Source: DASYLJ01 sp964432595 (GTDB taxonomy: Bacteria > Desulfobacterota > Binatia > DP-6). From it: a DNA stretch of 64,000 nt. A program made the position numbers and the translations under genes. Positions 58,258-64,000 of this stretch are shown here, in pieces. Each line of letters starts with the position of its first letter. Position 1 is the first letter of the stretch. Below the pieces are notes generated by a model. The model was given only the letters and a program-made list of their open reading frames with translations, searched no databases and was not told the DNA's origin. The DNA lies in assembly GCA_964432595.1 (NCBI GenBank), contig CAYSOF010000014.1, positions 62,001 to 126,000 on the forward strand, in the 5' to 3' direction.

Positions 58258-59088
58258 TCAGCCGGGCTCGATCTCGGTCGAGTCGGTCGGCGACTCCGCC
58301 ATGCTGGCTCGCGCTCGCATCCCGAGCGCCCCGACACCGAACGCGTCGAGACCGCCGCCACCGAGCAGCATCGCGAGGAGCTGACGCAGGCGCCGATCGG
58401 CCTGCCGCTGCTGCCGCGCGATGCGCGCGATCGCCGGCCAGCGCCACGGCCGCGCGCCGAGCACCATCGCGGCGCGCAGCGGACGGATGTCGCCCGTCCG
58501 CGTGTCGACGATGCCGTCGCCGACCGGGAGCGCGTCCGCCGCGCCATCGAGCACGACCCGGACCGCGGCGAACGGCGTGCTGCGCCGCCGCGCCTCCTCG
58601 GCGATCGCGGCGCTCTCCATCTCGACGACGAGCGCGCCCGACGCCGCCAACGCCCGCTTCTGCTCGGGTCGCGAGAGGACGACCGTACTGGTCGCGACGG
58701 GACCCGCCTGGACGACGAAGCCGCGGCCCGTCGCCCACGCGGCGAGCGGACGGGTCACCGCGGGGAAGCGCTCGTCGACGCGCCCCGTGCGGTCGAGGCG
58801 GACCACCTCGGTGGCGGCGATGAGGTCGCCGGGCACGAGCCCGTGCACGAGCCCGCCCGCACACCCGACCGACAGCGCGAGCCGCGCCTCGGGCGCCGCG
58901 GCGACGGCCGTCGCCGCCTGGGTCGGGCCGATGCCCGTCTGCGCGACGTAGCAGGCGCCGCCGTCGCCGAGGAAGCCGCGCCACGTCCGTGGGCGATCGC
59001 CCGGCTCGACGTGGGCCAGACCATCGAGCACCGCGCGCGCCTCCCAGCCGAGCGCGGGGAAGACGGCGATGTCGACCGGCGCGCTCAC
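58258..59088 (-). CDS. Nucleoside-phosphorylase-fold protein (HpnG-like)
   Basis: 276 aa, starting GTG 59088 inside the upstream stop (GTGA overlap). Blocks VDIAVFPALGWEARAVLDGL, QTGIGPTQAATAV, LSVGCAGGLVHGLVPGDLI and VEMESAAIAEEARRR (acidic base-recognition residues) identify the purine nucleoside phosphorylase superfamily. The branch with a short, divergent N-terminus includes HpnG, which removes adenine from adenosylhopane. Hopanoid work is possible but no squalene cyclase is nearby. Translation is coupled to the acyltransferase gene. Confidence 0.75.
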   Translation of the reverse strand: MSAPVDIAVFPALGWEARAVLDGLAHVEPGDRPRTWRGFLGDGGACYVAQTGIGPTQAATAVAAAPEARLALSVGCAGGLVHGLVPGDLIAATEVVRLDRTGRVDERFPAVTRPLAAWATGRGFVVQAGPVATSTVVLSRPEQKRALAASGALVVEMESAAIAEEARRRSTPFAAVRVVLDGAADALPVGDGIVDTRTGDIRPLRAAMVLGARPWRWPAIARIARQQRQADRRLRQLLAMLLGGGGLDAFGVGALGMRARASMAESPTDSTEIEPG

Positions 59089-60560
59089 GCGACCTGGCTC
59101 GGCGGACCGTCCGCGCGGCGCTGCCGCTCGGAGCGCACCGGCGCCAGCCGCTCGACGCGCTCGACGCCGGCGAGCGCGCGCAGCTCCTCGAAGCCTGCGC
59201 GCAGATGCGCGCTGATGTGGTCGGCGTCGCGGATCAGCGCCGGATCGAGCGTCACGCCGATCGTGAGCGTGTCGGCGTAGCTCAGGATCGCGAACGCGAG
59301 ACCAATGCCCTGCGCGAGCGGTACGATCGGCACCAGCGTCTCGAGCCGCTTGCCCTGCACGTAGAGAGACACCGGCGGCCCGGGGACGTTCGTGCAGACG
59401 GTGTTGATCGGCGTCGCGGACATCGGCAGCCAGCCGAGCTGCGCCTGCAGGGGCGGCGGCAGCAGCGCCATCAGGTCGAGCATGCGCGACATCTTCGCCG
59501 ACTCGCCCGAGCGCTTCTGCAACACCATGGCCGCCTTCACCTGCCTGAGCCGCTCGAGCGGGTCGAAGATGCCGACGGGCAGCGGCGCGACCATCGCCGA
59601 CACGCGATTGCCGAGCTGCAGGTGCTCGCTCGAGGAGCGCACGTTGACGGGACACATCGCGCGCAGCTCCATGCGATCGGGGTCGAGCTGGCGTCCCTCG
59701 AGGTAGCGGCGCAGCGCCGCGGCGATCGTCGTCAGCACGACGTCGTTCACGGTGCCGCCGAGACGGTTCTTCACCGCCTTCACTTCGTTCAGCGAGAGCG
59801 TGATCCACTCGATGCGGCGGAGCGTGCTGACGTGCCCGTTGAAGGGCGTCGACGGCACGGGCGCCAGCGCCAGCGACAGCATCTCGCCGAGCGCGTCGAG
59901 TATCTGCTGGACCTCGGCCATCGCGCGCGACGGATCGCGCAACAGGTCGGCGACGTAACGCACGCGCGCCGACGCCGTGCCGACGCCCTCGCGAACGGCG
60001 CGCCACGCCTGCGCCGAGGGCGTGGGCAGCGGCGGGACGGGCGCCGACTCCGGCGGCGGCGGAAACGGCGCCGGGTTCGGGCTCGGGTCGAATATGACGT
60101 TCATCAGCTGCACGCCGCTGACGCCGTCGATCATGCAGTGGTGGACCTTCGCGAAGATCGCGCTGCGATCGCCACGGTAGCCGTCGATCTGGTGCAGCTC
60201 CCACAGCGGGCGGCTGCGATCGAGGCGCTGCGCGAACAGCCGGCTCGCGAGGCGGCGCAGCTGCTCGTCGTCGCCCGGCGGACGCAGCGTGTGGTGCAGG
60301 ACGTGGAGGCGGATGTCGAAGCCGCGGGCCGGCTCCCACGTCGGCAGTCCGAGGCCGAACGGCACGGGGACCACGCGCTGGGTGTACCGGGGAATCAGGT
60401 GCAGGCGGGACCCCAGGTCGGCGAGCATCGCCTCGTAGTCGAGCGCGCCCTCGACCGTGTAGAGCCCGCCCACGTGCAGGAGCTGGCCGGTGCGTTCGAG
60501 GTTGTAGAACGCCGCGTCCAGCGCGGTCATGCGGTCGCCGCCGCCCTGCGCCTCCGACAT
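59085..60560 (-). CDS. Wax ester synthase/diacylglycerol acyltransferase (WS/DGAT) family
   Basis: 491 aa, ATG 60560 (an inner ATG opens MTALDAAFYNLERTG, the usual family start). FAKVHHCMIDGVSGVQLM near residue 135-150 holds the HHxxxDG catalytic motif. CPVNVRSS, GNRVSAMVAPLPVG and TVCTNVPGPPVSLYVQGKRL are also family marks. It esterifies fatty acyl-CoA with a long-chain alcohol or diacylglycerol to make storage lipid. The phosphorylase-like gene overlaps its end by 4 nt; two dodecin genes lie just upstream on the same strand. Confidence 0.93.
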   Translation of the reverse strand: MSEAQGGGDRMTALDAAFYNLERTGQLLHVGGLYTVEGALDYEAMLADLGSRLHLIPRYTQRVVPVPFGLGLPTWEPARGFDIRLHVLHHTLRPPGDDEQLRRLASRLFAQRLDRSRPLWELHQIDGYRGDRSAIFAKVHHCMIDGVSGVQLMNVIFDPSPNPAPFPPPPESAPVPPLPTPSAQAWRAVREGVGTASARVRYVADLLRDPSRAMAEVQQILDALGEMLSLALAPVPSTPFNGHVSTLRRIEWITLSLNEVKAVKNRLGGTVNDVVLTTIAAALRRYLEGRQLDPDRMELRAMCPVNVRSSSEHLQLGNRVSAMVAPLPVGIFDPLERLRQVKAAMVLQKRSGESAKMSRMLDLMALLPPPLQAQLGWLPMSATPINTVCTNVPGPPVSLYVQGKRLETLVPIVPLAQGIGLAFAILSYADTLTIGVTLDPALIRDADHISAHLRAGFEELRALAGVERVERLAPVRSERQRRADGPPSQVA

Positions 60561-60578
60561 CGTCCGCCCGTCCCGTCC

Positions 60579-60785
60579 TCAGGTGCCCTCGAGGACGAAC
60601 GTCACCTGCACCGTCGCGCGGAACTCGGCGATCCGGCCGCCCTCGACGGCGGCGTTCTCCTTCAGCACCTCGATGCCGGTGATGCCCCGCAGCGTCTTGT
60701 TCGCGCGCTCGAGCGCGTTGCGGACGGCGTCCTCCCAGCTGTGCGGCGAGGCACCGATGATCTGCGTGATGCGTGCGACGGCCAT
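60579..60785 (-). CDS. Dodecin (first copy)
   Basis: 68 aa. VARITQIIGASPHSWEDAVR, NALERANKTLRGITGIEVL and GRIAEFRATVQVTFVLE match dodecin, a small dodecameric flavin-binding protein with a helix wrapped by three strands. The Trp (SWEDA) that stacks the flavin isoalloxazine is present. ATG 60785 has GAGGAG 6 nt upstream. Probably flavin storage or buffering. Confidence 0.95.
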   Translation of the reverse strand: MAVARITQIIGASPHSWEDAVRNALERANKTLRGITGIEVLKENAAVEGGRIAEFRATVQVTFVLEGT

Positions 60786-60795
60786 GGACGTCTCC

Positions 60796-60996
60796 TCACT
60801 CGAGCAGGAAGATGACCTTCATCTCGACGCGGTACTCGGTGATCTGACCGCGCTCCACCTTGACCCGCTTCGAGAGGACCTCGAGCCCGGTGATGTTGCG
60901 GAGCGTGCGGGCCGCCCGGTCGATGCCCTCCTCGACCGCCTCCCGGAACCCGTCCGGCGACGAGGCGATGATCTCCGTCACCCGCGCGACTGCCAC
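60796..60996 (-). CDS. Dodecin-like protein (second copy)
   Basis: 66 aa from GTG 60996, 10 nt upstream of the first dodecin gene. VARVTEIIASSPDGFREAVE, RTLRNITGLEVL and GQITEYRVEMKVIFLLE are dodecin blocks. The flavin-stacking Trp position is Phe here (DGFREA versus SWEDA), so ligand preference probably differs or binding is weaker. Mixed dodecamers with the neighbour are conceivable. Confidence 0.9.
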   Translation of the reverse strand: MAVARVTEIIASSPDGFREAVEEGIDRAARTLRNITGLEVLSKRVKVERGQITEYRVEMKVIFLLE

Positions 60997-61048
60997 GTCA
61001 GGTCGGCTACCAGACCCGGCGCTGGCGGCGCAAGCGAGCCGCGTGCAT

Positions 61049-63625
61049 ATGCTGCGCGCGCCGATGGCCGTCCTCCTCCTCGCCCGACGCCAGCTCCGTC
61101 GCCATCTCGCCCGCGCCGCGCTGACCGCGGCGGGCGTGGCGTGCGGCGTCGCGCTGGTGGTGGCGATCGAGGTCATCAACGCCAGCACGCTGCGCGCGTT
61201 CACCGACGCCGTCGACGACCTGGCCGGCACGGCGGCGCTGCAGGTGCGCGGTCGCGCGCCGTTCCCCGAGGAGGTGGCCGAGCAGGTACGTGCGGTGGCC
61301 GGCGTGGACCACGCGGTCCCGATCATCACGAGCACCTTCTTCGGCGTCGACGGGCCGATCGCCGGCGAGGCGCTCTCCGTCTTCGCGGCCGACGTCACCG
61401 ACGGGCACGCCGTCAAGACGCTGCGCCTCGTGCAGTCGGGCGACCAGGTCGTCGACGATCCGCTGTCCTTTCTCGTCGACCCGCGCAGCATCATCCTGAC
61501 CCGCTCGTTCGCCGATCGCCTCGGCGCGACGATCGGCACCGTCGTCCGCCTGCGCACGCCCGCGGGGATTCAACCGTTCACGGTGCGCGGCATCCTGCCG
61601 GCGGGCGGCGTCGGCCGCGCGTTCGGCGGCAACCTGCTGCTGATGGACGTGCTCGGCGCACAGGTGGTGCTCGATCAGGACCGCCGCATCGATCAGGTCG
61701 ACGTGACGCTGGACCCGGGCGTGACGGTCGACGCGGCCGAGGCGGCCGTCCGCGCCGTCCTGGCGCCCGATCTCGAGGTGCAGCGACCCGCGCGGCGCGG
61801 CGAGCAGATCGAGCGCTACCTGCGCTCGTTCCGGACGCTGCTGTCCGGCGTGTCGGGCCTGGCGCTGCTCGCGGCCGTGTTCGTCGTCGGCAGCGCGATC
61901 GCCACGAGCGTGGCCGCGCGACGCGCGGAGATCGGGCTGCTCCGCTGCGTCGGCACCGTGCGCCGCCAGGTGCTGCGGCTGTTCCTCGGCGAAGCGGCGC
62001 TGCTCGGCCTGCTCGGGACCCTCGTCGGCATCCCACTCGGGCTCGGCCTCGCGCGCCTGCTGCTCGACACCGTGAGCGAGTCGGCGGAGCTGGTGTTCTC
62101 GATGCAGTTCTTCGAGGCCGCGTTGGCGGTGCCGCCGCACGCGATCGCACTCGGGGTGGTCGCGGGGGTCGGCGGCGCCATCGTCGCGGCGATCCTGCCG
62201 GCGGGCGAAGCGGTGCGTGTATCGCCGCTCGCGGCCGTCCGTCCCGTGACGCCGCCGGCGGGCGTGCGACGCTGGCCGGCCCCGGGTGCCGTGTCGGCGG
62301 CCGTGCTGGTCACGATCGGTGCGCTGTTCGTGCAGGCGCGGCACGACTCGGCCTGGGCGGGGAACGTCGCCGCGCTGGCCACGGACTTCGCGCTCGTCTG
62401 CCTCTTCATGCGCTGGGCGAGCGTCGCCGCCGGCGCGGTGCTGCGGCCGCTGCGGCCGCTCTTCGGCTTCACGGGACGGCTCGCCGTCGACCGGCTGACG
62501 CACATCCCCGATCAGCTGGCGCTCGCCGGCGGGGTACTCGCGCTCGGGCTGGGCCTGATGATGATGGCCGGCACCCTCGCACGCAGCTTCGAAGAGTCGA
62601 TGCTGGACTTCATCCGACATCAGGTGCGCGCCGACCTCGTCGTCGCGTCGACGGCCAGCACGGGCTGGATCGAGTCGCCGCTGCCCGCGAACGTCGGCGA
62701 CCAGCTCGCGGCCCTGCCGGGCGTGGCGCGCGTCGAGCGGGTGCGCCTCGCGGAGCACGACCACCACGGGACGCGGATCAGCATCGATTCCCTCGACCCC
62801 GGCGCGTTCGCCGACGATCGCGCGGGCGACTTCGTCTTCTCCGAGGGCGAACCGCTGGCGGCGCTCGCGGCGGTGCGCGACGGCACGGGCGTACTCGTCT
62901 CGAAGAACTTCGCGCGGCAGCACGGCGTGCGGGTCGGCGACGTGCTCGACGTGACGACGCCGGGCGGCCCGTACCATCCGGGCGTCGCCGGCGTGGTCGT
63001 CGACTACGTGTCGCCGAAGGGCAGCATCGTGCTGTCGCGGCCGACGTACGAGCAGTGGTGGCGCGACACGCTGGTGAACCGCTTCCACGTGACGCTCGCC
63101 CCGGGCGCCGACCCGGCGACGGTACGCCACGCGATCGCCGCCGGGCCGGGAGCGACGCTCGGCCTCAAGGTGCTCACGCAGCGGGAGCTGTACGAGTACC
63201 ACCAGGATGCCGTGCGGCGCGCGTTCCGCTTCACGACGGCCCTCGAGCTGCTGCCGCTGGTGGTCGCGGGGCTCGGTCTCGCGGAGGCGCTCCTCGCCGT
63301 CGCGCTCGACCGGCGGCGCGAGCTGGCCCTGCTGCGCGCGGGGGGCGCGACACGACGGCAGGTCGCGCGCGGCGTGGTCGCGGAGGCGGCGGGCGTCGGC
63401 GTGCTCGGCCTCGCCGGCGGTCTCGCGATGGGGTTCGTGCTCTCGCTCCTCTGGGTGCGCGTCAACTTCGCGCACCAGATCGGCTGGGACCTCGACTTCC
63501 ACGCCGCGTGGGACCGCATCCCGCTGGCGGCGCTCGCGGCGCTCGTGGTCAGCGTCCCCGCGGGCCTGCTCCCGGCGCGTCGGATCGCGTCGATGCCGGT
63601 GCTCGAAGCGCTGCGCGGCGAGTAG
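61049..63625 (+). CDS. FtsX/MacB-type ABC transporter permease (large, two-repeat)
   Basis: 858 aa. N-terminal helix (LARAALTAAGVACGVALVVA) then an extracytoplasmic MacB-like domain to about 265. A first FtsX block follows (VSGLALLAAVFVVGSAIATS, RRAEIGLLRCVGTVRRQVLR, EAALLGLLGTLVGIPLGLGL). The pattern then repeats, ending ALDRRRELALLRAGGATRRQ and SVPAGLLPARRIASMPVLEA. This is the ten-helix class often tied to lipoprotein or lipid export. No ATPase gene is adjacent in the window. ATG 61049 or 61064; neither has a strong ribosome site. Confidence 0.88.
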   Translation: MLRAPMAVLLLARRQLRRHLARAALTAAGVACGVALVVAIEVINASTLRAFTDAVDDLAGTAALQVRGRAPFPEEVAEQVRAVAGVDHAVPIITSTFFGVDGPIAGEALSVFAADVTDGHAVKTLRLVQSGDQVVDDPLSFLVDPRSIILTRSFADRLGATIGTVVRLRTPAGIQPFTVRGILPAGGVGRAFGGNLLLMDVLGAQVVLDQDRRIDQVDVTLDPGVTVDAAEAAVRAVLAPDLEVQRPARRGEQIERYLRSFRTLLSGVSGLALLAAVFVVGSAIATSVAARRAEIGLLRCVGTVRRQVLRLFLGEAALLGLLGTLVGIPLGLGLARLLLDTVSESAELVFSMQFFEAALAVPPHAIALGVVAGVGGAIVAAILPAGEAVRVSPLAAVRPVTPPAGVRRWPAPGAVSAAVLVTIGALFVQARHDSAWAGNVAALATDFALVCLFMRWASVAAGAVLRPLRPLFGFTGRLAVDRLTHIPDQLALAGGVLALGLGLMMMAGTLARSFEESMLDFIRHQVRADLVVASTASTGWIESPLPANVGDQLAALPGVARVERVRLAEHDHHGTRISIDSLDPGAFADDRAGDFVFSEGEPLAALAAVRDGTGVLVSKNFARQHGVRVGDVLDVTTPGGPYHPGVAGVVVDYVSPKGSIVLSRPTYEQWWRDTLVNRFHVTLAPGADPATVRHAIAAGPGATLGLKVLTQRELYEYHQDAVRRAFRFTTALELLPLVVAGLGLAEALLAVALDRRRELALLRAGGATRRQVARGVVAEAAGVGVLGLAGGLAMGFVLSLLWVRVNFAHQIGWDLDFHAAWDRIPLAALAALVVSVPAGLLPARRIASMPVLEALRGE

Positions 63626-63721
63626 CTACGGCAGCAGCCACGGCACGACGATCGTAGCCACCAGCATCGCGATCACGAGGAATGCAGCGGTCCGCGCGTG
63701 GAATCTCCATTCGGCACGCAT
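63626..63721 (-). CDS. Possible 31-residue single-helix membrane peptide
   Basis: ATG 63721: a short basic start MRAEWRFHAR, then a hydrophobic helix (TAAFLVIAMLVATIVVPWLL). Its stop abuts the permease stop. Only length-limited evidence; could be a real small protein associated with the permease or chance. Confidence 0.3.
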   Translation of the reverse strand: MRAEWRFHARTAAFLVIAMLVATIVVPWLLP

Positions 63722-63888
63722 GCGCCCCGAACGGTGGTCACTTCGATCGGCATCGCGCAAGCGCCCGCCTCGGGCAGCCGCGCCGGCCCGGGGACGCGTT
63801 CGGTCCGCGCGGCCGTCATTGGTCGATCGCATGCCCGGAAGCGCCCATGTCGGGCGTGGGGACTCGACGACCTGGTGGCTGACGAGCC

Positions 63889-63923
63889 ACGGCGGGCACG
63901 GACGTCGCGTCCGTGCCCGCCGT
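63889..63923 (-). terminator. 16-bp perfect hairpin after the last gene
   Basis: ACGGCGGGCACGGACG (63889-63904), loop TCG, CGTCCGTGCCCGCCGT (63908-63923). It starts 10 nt past the minus-strand stop at 63934 and has no T-run; similar in build to the hairpin at 23030-23061. Confidence 0.7.
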
Positions 63924-63933
63924 CACGGGTTGG

Positions 63934-64000
63934 TCAGAAGGCCTCGCGGCAGCGCAGGCCGACGCGTGTCGCGCCGCAGTCCTCGATCGTCCCGACGCGG
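63934..64000 (-). CDS. C-terminal end of a gene, possibly formylglycine-generating-enzyme-like
   Basis: Only the last 21 or so codons are inside the window, ending TGA at 63934. The tail VGTIEDCGATRVGLRCREAF has the G-x-R-C ending common in FGE-sulfatase/SUMF1 domains (GFRC-type). If right, it could mature the sulfatase of this region, but 21 residues are too few for certainty. Confidence 0.35.
   Translation of the reverse strand, partial: RVGTIEDCGATRVGLRCREAF

Overview
The window is a dense, very GC-rich bacterial chromosome segment. I count about 47 protein genes on both strands, with short gaps and many 1-22 nt overlaps of consecutive genes. I recognised no rRNA, tRNA or CRISPR array and no complete transposase gene. 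The gene content (B12-dependent radical SAM enzymes, P450 with an AurF-like diiron protein, wax-ester/DGAT-type acyltransferase, tandem dodecins, PHM-like copper monooxygenase, and several very large cysteine-rich secreted proteins with Ser/Thr linkers or Lys/Ala-rich helical tails) suggests an uncultured soil or sediment lineage of the old Deltaproteobacteria, for example Binatota/Binatia. That placement is inference from gene content, not from a marker gene.

Layout: 1-6.9 kb holds a truncated six-hairpin glycosidase-like gene, an exported beta-solenoid-type protein, a PaaK-like adenylate-forming enzyme, an exported alpha/beta-hydrolase-like protein and a small membrane protein. 7-8.5 kb is a YifB/ComM ATPase. 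8.5-17 kb is the most intriguing block. It has a B12-binding radical SAM gene and a tandem SnoaL-like gene on the plus strand. These face a four-gene minus-strand run: polytopic GT-C-like membrane protein, DPM1/GtrB-like GT2, a second B12 radical SAM enzyme and a radical SAM/SPASM enzyme. It looks like an envelope glycan or lipid modification pathway. 17-23 kb has a P450 remnant, an unrecognised protein translationally coupled to a sulfatase, a sulfotransferase and a Baeyer-Villiger-type monooxygenase. 23-31 kb has an amidohydrolase coupled to a secreted copper monooxygenase-like protein, a cysteine-repeat secreted protein, a J-domain protein, a 169-bp MITE-like element and a YihY/BrkB membrane protein.

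31-47.3 kb starts with a secreted BNR/propeller-like protein, then an ArsR-methyltransferase regulator coupled to metH (a methionine-cycle control unit with a 28-bp palindrome). Next come a TetR/diiron/P450 cassette with a TetR-type operator, a giant PHP-domain secreted protein coupled to a HEAT-type protein, and a free-standing copy of the N-terminal domain of that giant. 47.3-64 kb has a FliL-like protein, an esterase and an alcohol dehydrogenase whose start codons overlap head-to-head, a CPA2 antiporter and a parC-parE-fabF operon. It continues with a small gene behind a sigma-54-type promoter, a chloramphenicol phosphotransferase-like kinase, a WS/DGAT-phosphorylase pair, two dodecins and an FtsX-type permease. 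It ends in what may be the tail of a formylglycine-generating-enzyme-like gene.

Regulatory signals are unusually readable. Several genes have a -10-like box only 7-10 nt before the start codon and no Shine-Dalgarno, which suggests leaderless transcripts. Several gene ends are followed by 7-16 bp hairpins, mostly perfect and with short loops, that lack a U-tract.
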